Made by a program: the position numbers and the translations under genes. This document shows positions 28,382-36,238 of a DNA stretch of 64,000 bases, piece by piece (the stretch's first letter is position 1; every line of letters starts with the position of its first letter). The notes beneath the pieces are model-generated. The model searched no databases, was not told the origin of the DNA, and worked only from the letters and a program-made list of their open reading frames with translations. Location of the stretch: NCBI GenBank assembly GCA_037200445.1, contig JBBCGH010000001.1, forward strand, positions 5,654,001 to 5,718,000, written 5' to 3'. The stretch comes from Alphaproteobacteria bacterium. Its GTDB lineage: Bacteria > Pseudomonadota > Alphaproteobacteria > Rhizobiales > Xanthobacteraceae.

Positions 28382-29024
28382 CGTCATTCTCAAAAATCTG
28401 CCGTTTCTGCTCGCCGGCCTGCGCCTCACGGTCGAGATCGCCTTGTTGTCGATCGTCGGCGGGACGTTGCTCGGTCTTGCGATTGGCGTTCTGCGCTATC
28501 TGCGCATACCTCTCATTGCCCGGTCATTCGATCTCTATGTTGTGTTCATGCGCGGCACGCCGCTGCTGGTCGTGCTGTTCAGCTGCTATTTCGGTTTGCC
28601 GGCCTTGTTCGGTCACAAGACCAGCGCCTATTGGGCAGCGGTCGGCGGATTTGTTCTGTTCATCGGCGCGTATCTGGCCGAAGACATCCGTGCGGGTCTG
28701 AGATCAGTCTCGCCTAGCCTCGTTCAGGCCGCACTCGCGACCGGGCTGACGCGCGCCAGTGTATTGCGGCTGATCGTCGTGCCGATCGCAGTGCGGAACG
28801 TGATTCCGACACTGTTCAACCAGTATGTCCGGCTGTTCAAGTTCACTTCGGTCGCGTCGGTGATCGGCGTCAATGAATTCACCGGCAGCGCGATGCTGGT
28901 CAACGGCCGCGAATTTGCCCCAATCACCATCATCGGATTCGTTGCGCTGACGTATTTCCTGCTTTGTTTTGCGATCTCGCTCGTCGGGCGGACACTCTAC
29001 GCGCACCTCGCGGTGCGCACTTGA
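28374..29024 (+). CDS. Amino-acid ABC transporter permease
   Basis: 216 residues. DLYVVFMRGTPLLVVLFSCYFGLP and SVSPSLVQAALATGLTRASVLRLIVVP are the family segments; the coupling loop reads SVSPSL in place of the usual VPRGQ. No ATPase gene follows: the next intact gene is the transposase at 29578. The ATPase must be borrowed from another system, such as 20015-20755 or 49418-50191, or was lost when the downstream sequence was rearranged. Confidence 0.87.
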   Translation: MPDVILKNLPFLLAGLRLTVEIALLSIVGGTLLGLAIGVLRYLRIPLIARSFDLYVVFMRGTPLLVVLFSCYFGLPALFGHKTSAYWAAVGGFVLFIGAYLAEDIRAGLRSVSPSLVQAALATGLTRASVLRLIVVPIAVRNVIPTLFNQYVRLFKFTSVASVIGVNEFTGSAMLVNGREFAPITIIGFVALTYFLLCFAISLVGRTLYAHLAVRT

Positions 29025-29519
29025 ACAAAGCGCGCCGAAAGCGCCAACCAGCGCCCGTCGGCGCCTTCCCGGGAATTTCGCAGGTCGAACTCGGAGCGCA
29101 GGCCCTTAGTCTAGGCCAAATCAGCAGAGTCCGGAGGTTCAGAGAAAGAGGGAGAGAACGAACCCCGACCCTCGGCCGCTACCGCAGCCCCGAGGTTTGC
29201 GCGCGAAGGCCCGCTGTTGTTGGGCTTCTCGACGCGTCTGCGAACCTGGAGAGAAGGTTGGTCGCGAGCGGTCTGGCGGAGGGAGTGCGACTGGGATCCA
29301 ACGTTCTCTGAATTTGTAGCCTGGATCCCGCCGGAGCAGATGCGACTGGGCTCCAACTTGGTGCTTGCTTCAAAGCACATTCTCCGGCTTGGCGAATGCG
29401 GAATGTGTCCGCTAGTGATCAAAGCAGACATCAACCCAGTGCCGAGTGAAGTCTGCCTGTGACCCAGAGTGGATATCCCCGGTGTGGCGTCGCACCTCAG
29501 AAGCTGGCCGAAAAATAAT
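29025..29519. other. Intergenic stretch with short repeats, left of the IS element
   Basis: 495 bases without a credible gene. It holds a near-identical 17-base direct repeat (TGCGACTGGGATCCAAC at 29286-29302 and the same with one change at 29341-29357) and copy A of the dispersed repeat at 29405-29487. A reverse frame at 29111-29578 has no family-like sequence. Confidence 0.6.
29405..29487 (+). repeat. Dispersed degenerate repeat, copy A
   Basis: Begins TGTCCGCTAGTGATCAAA, then GCAGACATC, and later GAAGTCTGCC and AGAGTGGATATCCCC. These blocks align in order and spacing with copy C at 42157-42240 over about 80 bases, and more weakly with copy B at 31395-31470. It lies outside genes. Confidence 0.6.
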
Positions 29520-29521
29520 GA

Positions 29522-29598
29522 GGTGATTTCAGTCCTTTGTGGTTCCGTCGGATTTGCGAGATTCGATGGAGGCCACAATGGCTTGGACTGAAATCACC
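29522..29598 (+). promoter_or_regulatory. Long-range hairpin covering the transposase ribosome site and start codon
   Basis: GGTGATTTCAGTCC at 29522-29535 is the exact reverse complement of GGACTGAAATCACC at 29585-29598, which codes for transposase residues 3-7. Inside the loop TTGTGG (29537-29542) pairs with CCACAA (29573-29578). The GGAGG site (29568-29572) and the ATG lie within this structure. In transcripts entering from outside the element, the start would be masked. Confidence 0.7.
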
Positions 29599-30414
29599 CG
29601 GGCGCAGTATCGGCGCGACGGGCTGGGCTATGCAAGCGACCTGAACGATGCGGAGTGGCTTGTCCTGTCGTTCTTCCTGCCTGCACGCTGCCATGTCGGA
29701 CGTCCGCGCGAAGTCGATTTGCGGCTGGTGATCGACGCGATCCTGTATGTGCTTTCGACCGGCTGCCAATGGCGCGCACTGCCGCACGCGTTCCCGCCGC
29801 GCTCGACGGTTCAGTATTACTTCTATCTCTGGCGCGACCAGCGGCTGTGGCGGCGGATCAATCTCGCGCTGGTACGGCGAGCCCGCGAAGCGATGGGCCG
29901 CAACGCCGTTCCCTCCGCCGGCGTGATCGACAGCCAGAGCGTCAAGACCACGGAAAGCGGCGGCCCACGCGGGTTTGACGCTGCCAAGAAGGTCAAAGGA
30001 CGCAAGCGCCACATGATCACCGACACGCAGGGCTTTCCGCTCGCCGTCCTGGTGCACGCGGCCAACATCCAGGACAATCACGGTGCGGTGCCGTTGCTTC
30101 GCACGCTGCGGCAGACATTCCCCAGGCTGCGGTACGTCGTCGCCGATCGTGTCTATCGTGGACCCAAGCTGCGCAAAGCGATCGCTGCGTTCGGCCGCTG
30201 GAGGATCGAGATCGTCACGCGATCCGAGCGGATCGGCACCTTCAAACCCGAGCCCAAGCGCTGGGTGATCGAGCGTACCTTCGCCTGGTTGGGACGCAAC
30301 CGCCGTCTCGCCAAGGACTTCGAACGCACCATCGAAAGCGCCGAGGCATGGTTCCTGATCGCCTCCGTCCGACTCATCTCTCGCCGCCTCGCAAGACAGC
30401 AGGAACAAAGATAG
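29578..30414 (+). CDS. IS5-family transposase (DDE)
   Basis: 278 residues from ATG 29578, after GGAGG at 29568-29572; the frame extends 13 codons further upstream. The catalytic triad can be placed at Asp118 (VIDSQSVK), Asp190 (VVADRVYRG) and Glu232 (IERTFAWLGRNRRL), in the IS427/IS1031-like layout. Length is normal and nothing is broken, so the element may be active. It sits between the ATPase-less amino-acid transporter and an SDR gene. Confidence 0.92.
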   Translation: MAWTEITRAQYRRDGLGYASDLNDAEWLVLSFFLPARCHVGRPREVDLRLVIDAILYVLSTGCQWRALPHAFPPRSTVQYYFYLWRDQRLWRRINLALVRRAREAMGRNAVPSAGVIDSQSVKTTESGGPRGFDAAKKVKGRKRHMITDTQGFPLAVLVHAANIQDNHGAVPLLRTLRQTFPRLRYVVADRVYRGPKLRKAIAAFGRWRIEIVTRSERIGTFKPEPKRWVIERTFAWLGRNRRLAKDFERTIESAEAWFLIASVRLISRRLARQQEQR

Positions 30415-30547
30415 AGTTTTGAGTCAGACTCTCAGGACGGCTTGGTCCCAGGGCCCGTTCAGGCGCACGATCCGAGCCGGCTGTAGGGCCTTTCCCCTCC
30501 CTACGCTCCCTCGTATGACGGGGGAGGAAGTGAGGGAGAGGACTCGC

Positions 30548-31321
30548 ATGGCCTACAAGGGCTTCGATCTGACGGGCAAGGTGTCGCTGATCACCGGCGG
30601 CAATGGCGGCATCGGTTTCGGCATGGCCGATGCACTTGCAGAGGCCGGCGCCGACGTCTGCATCTGGGGCACCAACTCCAAGAAGAATGCAGACGCCGCC
30701 GAGAGGCTGAAGCGCCACGGCCGCAAGGTCCACACCCAGATCGTCGATGTCGGCGACCAGGCCCGGGTCCAGGCGGGCTTCGCCGAGACGCTGAAGGTCA
30801 TGGGCCATGTCGACAACTGCGTCGCCAACTCCGGGGTCTCGGGCCGCGGCAAGGGCTCGCTGCTGGAGATGGACTACGAGGAATGGCGTCGCGTCATGCG
30901 CGTCAATCTCGACGGCGTGTTCTTCACCTTCCAGGTCGCCACCCGCCACATGGTCCAGCGTGGCAAAGGGGGCTCGCTGGTGGCGATGGCCAGCACCGCC
31001 GCTATCGAGGGTGCAGCGCGGTCCAGCCACTACGGCGCAAGCAAGGGCGGCGTCTGCGCCATGGTGCGGGCGCTCGCCGTCGAGCTGGCGCGCTACAAGA
31101 TCACCGCCAACTCCATCCTGCCGGGCTGGATCGAGACCGAGATGACCGCCAACGCCTTCGGCAATGAGAAATTCGCCGACAACGTGATGCCGCGCATTCC
31201 CGAGCGGCGCTGGGGCGTCGGCGCCGATTTCGGGCCGATTGCGGTCTATCTGGCGAGCGGCGCCACCGGCTATACGACGGGGCGCGATTTTGTCATCGAT
31301 GGCGGCTATACGTTGTTCTAA
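30548..31321 (+). CDS. Short-chain dehydrogenase/reductase (SDR)
   Basis: 257 residues from ATG 30548, after a purine-rich GGGAGAGG. Cofactor loop TGGNGGIG at 16-23, VANSGVSG in place of the usual NNAG block, catalytic Ser149, Tyr162 and Lys166 (HYGASKGG), and a C-terminal DGGYTLF close. A classical SDR oxidising or reducing a hydroxy/keto group; the substrate is not visible. It stands alone just after the IS element, which could supply read-through transcription. Confidence 0.88.
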   Translation: MAYKGFDLTGKVSLITGGNGGIGFGMADALAEAGADVCIWGTNSKKNADAAERLKRHGRKVHTQIVDVGDQARVQAGFAETLKVMGHVDNCVANSGVSGRGKGSLLEMDYEEWRRVMRVNLDGVFFTFQVATRHMVQRGKGGSLVAMASTAAIEGAARSSHYGASKGGVCAMVRALAVELARYKITANSILPGWIETEMTANAFGNEKFADNVMPRIPERRWGVGADFGPIAVYLASGATGYTTGRDFVIDGGYTLF

Positions 31322-31394
31322 TCCGAACCACCCGCGGGAGAGTGTGGCTGACCAACACTCCTTCGGCGGCAGCTGACCCAATCAACCTGCGGAG

Positions 31395-31470
31395 CACGTC
31401 AACTTTGCTCCAAAGCAGACATTCGGTTTAGCCAACATACGTCCGATGCGGGTCCATTAGGCGACATCGA
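31395..31470 (+). repeat. Dispersed degenerate repeat, copy B
   Basis: CTCCAAAGCAGACATTCGGT, then ACGTCCGATGCGGGTCC and GCGACAT match the order of blocks in copy C (GGTCCAAAGGCAGACATCGG, then ACGTCTGCTACGGGC, GCGGACAT). It lies about 100 bases beyond the 3' end of the amidohydrolase gene. Confidence 0.5.
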
Positions 31471-31568
31471 GCTGGGCGCGCACGATGTGGGCTAAGGGCC
31501 AAAAGTTGACCTGATGCCACCGCTCGAGATTCGCTAACCCCTGCCAGCCGACAGCCTAATTCGCCGAG

Positions 31569-32798
31569 CTACGTTGGCGCGTGGATAAGGGGTAGCGAGC
31601 GCGTGAAGCTACGGCGGCCGCGCTTGATACCCAGGAGCGGCTGCGCGACTTCCGCAATCGCCATCGCCGGATCCATTGAATCGAGCACGACGAAATCGGC
31701 CGGATTGCCGACAGCGATCCCGTAGTCAGCGAGATTCATCAGCCGCGCAGGCCACGTCGTGACGAGGTCAAAACATGCGTTGAGTTCGTGCCGCGTCCCA
31801 GCTTGCGCGATGTTGGCGTAGAGGTTGGCCATCCTCACAAGCGAGCAATCACCATACGGTGTAAATGGATTGAGGACATTATTCGTTGCCAACGAGCAGG
31901 TGACGCCGCACGCCGCGAGCTTGTGGGCGGCCGTAACCCCGCGCGGAACATTGAGGTCATGCGCGCGTCCCATCAGGAACAGGTCGGTCGCGGGCAACAC
32001 CGTCACCGCGACCCCCGAATCCGCGAGTCGTTGTCCGATTTCGGCGAAACGCGGGGCCGTTAACGCCGAAAGCTTCGTGACATGGCCAACCGCGATCCGC
32101 CCGCCGTATCCATAAGCCGTCGTTTGCCGGCAGACCTCATCGAGATCCATGCGCGATGCATCCAAATCGAAGTCGAGATGAAAATCGATGTCGAGATCGA
32201 AGCGCCGCGCTATGTCGAAAATGCGCGCAATTTGCCCATGCGGATTCGTGTCGGTGTAGGGGCAGCCGCCGATCAGGTCGGCGCCCTGTTCGCACGCCGC
32301 GACAAGAAGCTCCTCCGTGCCGGGATCGTTGAGCAGGCCTTCCTGCGGGAACGCACAGATTTCAAGATCGATGGCCCAAGCATAGTCGCGCTTGAGCCGG
32401 CGCACTGCCTTGAAACCCCTCAGGCCAACGCGAGGATCAACTTCGACGTGAGCGCGCATGCGCATCGTGCCTTGCACGATCGCCTTCTCCAGAGTGCGCC
32501 GCCCGCGTGCGTAGATATCGTCTTCCGTGAAGCCGCTTTTGGCGGCTGCGACCAGGGCGATCGCCTCTTGTAGCGTTCCTTCGCTGAGCTGGCATCGATC
32601 CAGAATGCACGACTTGTCGAGATGGATGTGGGTGTCGACGAACCCCGGCGCAACAAGCCGGCCCTCGGCATCCTCTTCCGGCGCGTCGGACAAAATCGTT
32701 GGGGCGATCTCGGCGATTTTGCCTTTTGCGACGCCGACGTCGAACGTCTCCTCGTCGTGCCCGGCGAGGCGCGCTCTGCGGAGGACAGAATCGAGCAT
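31569..32798 (-). CDS. Cytosine-deaminase-like amidohydrolase with altered active site
   Basis: 409 residues, the size of CodA. Metal ligands His57 and His59 (DTHIHLDKS), His207 and His239 (GHVTKL) are spaced as in E. coli CodA (61, 63, 214, 246). The position of CodA Asp313 is Asn306 (ATNNVLNPF), its neighbour Asp314 is Asn307, and catalytic Glu217 is Phe210 (HLDFDLD). So it is not a standard cytosine deaminase; it may hydrolyse another cyclic amide or ureide, or use a different mechanism. Last gene of the minus-strand arm, separated by three bases from the fused Liv protein, whose substrate it likely processes. Confidence 0.8.
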   Translation of the reverse strand: MLDSVLRRARLAGHDEETFDVGVAKGKIAEIAPTILSDAPEEDAEGRLVAPGFVDTHIHLDKSCILDRCQLSEGTLQEAIALVAAAKSGFTEDDIYARGRRTLEKAIVQGTMRMRAHVEVDPRVGLRGFKAVRRLKRDYAWAIDLEICAFPQEGLLNDPGTEELLVAACEQGADLIGGCPYTDTNPHGQIARIFDIARRFDLDIDFHLDFDLDASRMDLDEVCRQTTAYGYGGRIAVGHVTKLSALTAPRFAEIGQRLADSGVAVTVLPATDLFLMGRAHDLNVPRGVTAAHKLAACGVTCSLATNNVLNPFTPYGDCSLVRMANLYANIAQAGTRHELNACFDLVTTWPARLMNLADYGIAVGNPADFVVLDSMDPAMAIAEVAQPLLGIKRGRRSFTRSLPLIHAPT

Positions 32799-32801
32799 GA
32801 T

Positions 32802-35300
32802 CTATTGCGCCGCTTCGGCACGGCCGAGATAGGCGGCCTCGAGCGCGGGGTCGTCCGCGAGCGCCTCGGCGGTATCCTCGCGGACGATACGGCCCGACTC
32901 CAGGACGTATCCCCGGTCCGCGACAGTCAGCGCCAGCGCCGCCATCTGATCGACCAGAAGGATCGTCATGCCGTCGTCGCGCAACTGCGCGAGGGTGGCG
33001 AACAGTTCGCTGATGATAGTCGGTGCGAGGCCAAGCGACGGCTCGTCGAGAAGGAGGATGCGCGGTTTCGCGATCAAGCCGCGTGCGATTGCCAGCATCT
33101 GCTGCTCGCCGCCGGAGAGGAGTCCCGCCCGGCTCGAGAGCCGTTCGCACAGCCGCGGAAATTGCGCCAGCAGCGCGGCAATCTCGGCGCCATGATCGAG
33201 GTTGCTGCGCGTATACGCGCCGAGCATGATGTTATCGATCACGCTCAACTCAGGGAAAACCTGTCGGCCTTCCGGCACCAGCGCGACGCCGCTCGCAGCG
33301 ATCCGATGCGCGGAGAGATGATCCACCGGCTTGTCGTCGAGCACGATCGCGCCCGTGACGGGACGCAGCAGACCGGTCACGGCGCGCATCGCGGTCGATT
33401 TGCCGGCGCCATTCGCACCGAGCAGCGCCACCATCTCGCCGGGCCTGACTTCGAATGAGACTTCGTCGAGCACAGGCGCCATGCCGTAGCCAGCGCTCAG
33501 TCGCAGGCATGACAGAATCGCATCGCGCGGACCGCTCCACGCCATAGCGCGCGGGCGAACCCGCATCTCGCCATCGCCGAGGTAGGCCTTGAGCACGCGT
33601 GGATCGCGTCGAACTTCGGCCGGCGCCCCTGAGGCGATGACTGCGCCTGCATCGAGTACGACGATATGGTCCGAAATGCCCATGACGAGCGTCATGTCGT
33701 GCTCGACGAGAATGACGGCGACTCCGAGATCGGCGATGCGTCGGATCAACTTGCTCAACTCCGTCTTGTCGGCGCGCGTTAGACCGGCCGCCGGTTCATC
33801 GAGAAGCAAGACCCGAGGATGTGTTGCGAGCGCGCGGGCGATCTCGACCAGACGCCGGTCCACATGCGGCAGATCCTGTGCAGGTGTCGCGAGCGCGCCC
33901 TGATAGCCGACGAATGACAACAGAGCCTCGGCGTTGCCGCGATCGCGGATCGTCGCAGCGCGTCCGAGCGGATTGCCGAGCCGCCCCCGGCGGGCCGCGA
34001 CGATCACGTTGTCGAGCACGGTCATCGCGCCGAACAGCTGTGTGGTTTGATACGTGCGCGCGATGCCGGCGCGCGCAATGCGCCAGGCCGGCGCGCCGGC
34101 AAGCTCCGCGTCGCCGAGCCTGACGCTACCTGCGTCGGGCCGGTAGAATCCGCCGATCATGTTCAGAACGGTCGTTTTGCCGGCCCCGTTTGGTCCAATC
34201 ACGCTGGTAATTCGCCCGGGCGGCGCCGCGAAGCTCACATCGGTAGCGGCCTTGATGCCGCCGAACGAAAGACCGATGCCGGATACCGACAGCGGTGGCG
34301 CATTCTCGACCGCGAGGAATTGTCCAATGTCGGAATCGCTGGCCGCCATATCCGCCGCTTTGGCGCGTCGGAAATAGCGCGCGATCGTCCCGATCACTCC
34401 CTCGGGCGCGAGCCACAACACAACGAGCAGCAGAACGCCGACGAAAAGCAGGCGATATTCGGCGAGTCCCGAGAGCAACTCCGGAATGAGGACGGTCACG
34501 ACGGCTCCAACCACTGGACCGAATACAAAGCCGGAGCCGCCGACGATGACGGCGAGCAGAAACAGGATGGATTGCGAGAACGGGAACGAATCCGGAGCGA
34601 CGAACATCATGAGCGGCGCGAAGATCGCACCCGCAAGTCCGGCGAACAACGCGGAGATCGCGAAGGCCGCTGTCTTGACGCTGACAGGATTGAGCCCGAC
34701 CGAGCGCGCCGCGACCTCACTCTCACGCACCGCCACCATCGCCATGCCCCATGCGCTCACGGCGAGCCGATGGAACACATAGAGCGAAAGCGCTGCGAGC
34801 AGGATCGCCATCAGCGCCATCTCGCGTTCGGCGAAACTGTGTCCGCCAATTGCCGGCGGTACGAGGCCCATCAGGCCGTTCTGGCCGCCGGTCAAATCCT
34901 TCCACTCGATTGTGCCGTGCTGGACGATGAAGGCAAACGCAATGGTGACCATCGCGAGATAGGGTCCCGTGACGCGCAGCGCAGGGAGCGCGAGGGCGGC
35001 ACCGATCCCGCCTGCCACGAGGCCGGCGATCGGAAACGCAAGCCAGAACCCGACGCCCTTCAGCGTCAGGATCGCTGCCGTGTAGGCGCCGATGGAATAG
35101 AAACCGACGTGCCCAAGCGAGACCTGCCCGGCAAGACCGAGCAGGACGTTCAGCCCCACGCCGACGACCGCGGTGAGCGCGACGAGCGCCAGAATGAAGT
35201 GCGTGTAGCCTTCGGAGATGAACACCAGGGCGACGACCGCTGCTGTCAGCGCCAGGATCGAAAGCGTCATTGTCGAGGGCGCGGCCGCTTTCATGGTCAT
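32802..35300 (-). CDS. Fused LivM-LivG-LivF ABC transporter protein
   Basis: 832 residues in one frame from ATG 35300. Residues 1-310 are a LivM permease (LLGLAGQVSLGHVGFYSIGAY at 53-73; coupling loop VRESEVAARSVGLNP). Residues 336-577 are a LivG ATPase: Walker A GPNGAGKT at 369-376, Walker B LLLDEP at 498-503. Residues 595-828 are LivF: Walker A GANGAGKS at 628-635, signature LSGGEQQ at 728-734, Walker B LLLDEP at 749-754. The LivG signature is degenerate (LPHVDRR). The frame stays open upstream to 36209, but that part is a shadow of LivH. The ATG overlaps the LivH stop by four bases. With LivH and the receptor it makes a complete importer. Confidence 0.9.
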   Translation of the reverse strand: MTMKAAAPSTMTLSILALTAAVVALVFISEGYTHFILALVALTAVVGVGLNVLLGLAGQVSLGHVGFYSIGAYTAAILTLKGVGFWLAFPIAGLVAGGIGAALALPALRVTGPYLAMVTIAFAFIVQHGTIEWKDLTGGQNGLMGLVPPAIGGHSFAEREMALMAILLAALSLYVFHRLAVSAWGMAMVAVRESEVAARSVGLNPVSVKTAAFAISALFAGLAGAIFAPLMMFVAPDSFPFSQSILFLLAVIVGGSGFVFGPVVGAVVTVLIPELLSGLAEYRLLFVGVLLLVVLWLAPEGVIGTIARYFRRAKAADMAASDSDIGQFLAVENAPPLSVSGIGLSFGGIKAATDVSFAAPPGRITSVIGPNGAGKTTVLNMIGGFYRPDAGSVRLGDAELAGAPAWRIARAGIARTYQTTQLFGAMTVLDNVIVAARRGRLGNPLGRAATIRDRGNAEALLSFVGYQGALATPAQDLPHVDRRLVEIARALATHPRVLLLDEPAAGLTRADKTELSKLIRRIADLGVAVILVEHDMTLVMGISDHIVVLDAGAVIASGAPAEVRRDPRVLKAYLGDGEMRVRPRAMAWSGPRDAILSCLRLSAGYGMAPVLDEVSFEVRPGEMVALLGANGAGKSTAMRAVTGLLRPVTGAIVLDDKPVDHLSAHRIAASGVALVPEGRQVFPELSVIDNIMLGAYTRSNLDHGAEIAALLAQFPRLCERLSSRAGLLSGGEQQMLAIARGLIAKPRILLLDEPSLGLAPTIISELFATLAQLRDDGMTILLVDQMAALALTVADRGYVLESGRIVREDTAEALADDPALEAAYLGRAEAAQ

Positions 35301-36169
35301 ACTTTTTTCGCCGCCGCGCGGCCAAGCAGCCCGTTCGGCATGACGGCGAGCGCAAGGATGACGACCGCGAATACGATGATCTGCGTGTAGCTCGAGCCAA
35401 TGAACGCGGTGACCGAAGCCTCGATCAACCCATAGAGCAGCCCTGCCAGCATCACCCCCGACGCAGAGGTGATGCCGCCGAGAATTGCGACAGCAAACGC
35501 CTTGATGCCGAACAGCGTGCCCATCTCGGAATGAATGCTGAATAGCGGCGCAATCAGCATGCCGGCAAGCCCGGCGAGCGCGGTCGAAAGCGCAAACGAG
35601 AACGCGATCGCTGACCGTACGTTGATTCCCATCAGGCGCGCCGCATCCTTGTTCTGGACTACGGCGAGAAGCGCCTTGCCGAGACGCGTGCGGTGGAACG
35701 CGATCTGCAGCGCGACCGCAATCCCGACGCCGACGACCGGAATGATCAACTGCAGCGGAAACACGCCTGCGCCGAAAAGATCGATCGGCTTTTGCGCGAG
35801 GAACGATGGAAAAGCGCGCGGCTCCTTGCCGAACGTGAACAGCACGATATTGTCGAGCACGATCCCGCCCGCAACCGTCGCCATCAGCCAGGCATTCGAG
35901 CCGCGCTCTGCGAACGGCCGTACCAGCGCGCGCTCGACCAGAAGGCCGAACAGAGCGCAGAGCGCAAGCGACATCGCCACCGCGAGCGGCATCGGCCAAC
36001 CGAGCTTGATCCCGAACGTGTAGCCGAGCACAGCGCCGAGCATCATCGAGGAACCCTGCGCGAAGTTGACCGTGTTGGAGACGACGTAGGTGACGTGGAA
36101 GCCGAGTGCGATAAGTCCATACATGCTCCCGACCGCGAGGCCGGAGACGATCGCCGAAATCAAAAGCAT
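35297..36169 (-). CDS. Branched-chain amino-acid-type ABC permease, LivH-like
   Basis: 290 residues, mostly hydrophobic. ALGFHVTYVVSNTVNFAQGSSMMLGAVLG and NKDAARLMGINV (coupling loop) identify LivH. It pairs with the permease part of the fused protein encoded next. Sixty-nine bases separate it from the receptor gene. Confidence 0.9.
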   Translation of the reverse strand: MLLISAIVSGLAVGSMYGLIALGFHVTYVVSNTVNFAQGSSMMLGAVLGYTFGIKLGWPMPLAVAMSLALCALFGLLVERALVRPFAERGSNAWLMATVAGGIVLDNIVLFTFGKEPRAFPSFLAQKPIDLFGAGVFPLQLIIPVVGVGIAVALQIAFHRTRLGKALLAVVQNKDAARLMGINVRSAIAFSFALSTALAGLAGMLIAPLFSIHSEMGTLFGIKAFAVAILGGITSASGVMLAGLLYGLIEASVTAFIGSSYTQIIVFAVVILALAVMPNGLLGRAAAKKV

Positions 36170-36238
36170 CGTTTACCCGGATGAGACGCAGCGGGACGCA
36201 GGCCGACAAGCCCGCGCCCCGCCGCCTTGCGTCGAAGT

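Larger units (their letters stand above)
29520..30431 (+). mobile_element. IS5-family insertion sequence (ends tentative)
   Basis: About 912 bases around one transposase gene. The right end TGAGTCAGACTC (30420-30431) gives GAGTCTGACTCA when reversed, the style of IS5-family termini; the left candidate, GAGGTGATTTCA (29520-29531), matches it only in part. I see no clear target duplication. The ends are therefore estimates, the family is not. Confidence 0.55.

Noticed and set aside
29111-29578. 155-residue minus-strand frame left of the IS
   Set aside because: Ser/Pro-rich without a match, and it runs through repeats and the element's end.
34047-35390. 447-residue plus-strand frame
   Set aside because: Shadow of the LivM/LivG part of the fused gene; no family features.
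35301-36209. Extension of the fused Liv protein to 1135 residues
   Set aside because: The added N-terminal part is Arg-rich and antisense to no domain of its own; the same bases code for a clear LivH in another frame, whose stop overlaps the true ATG at 35300.
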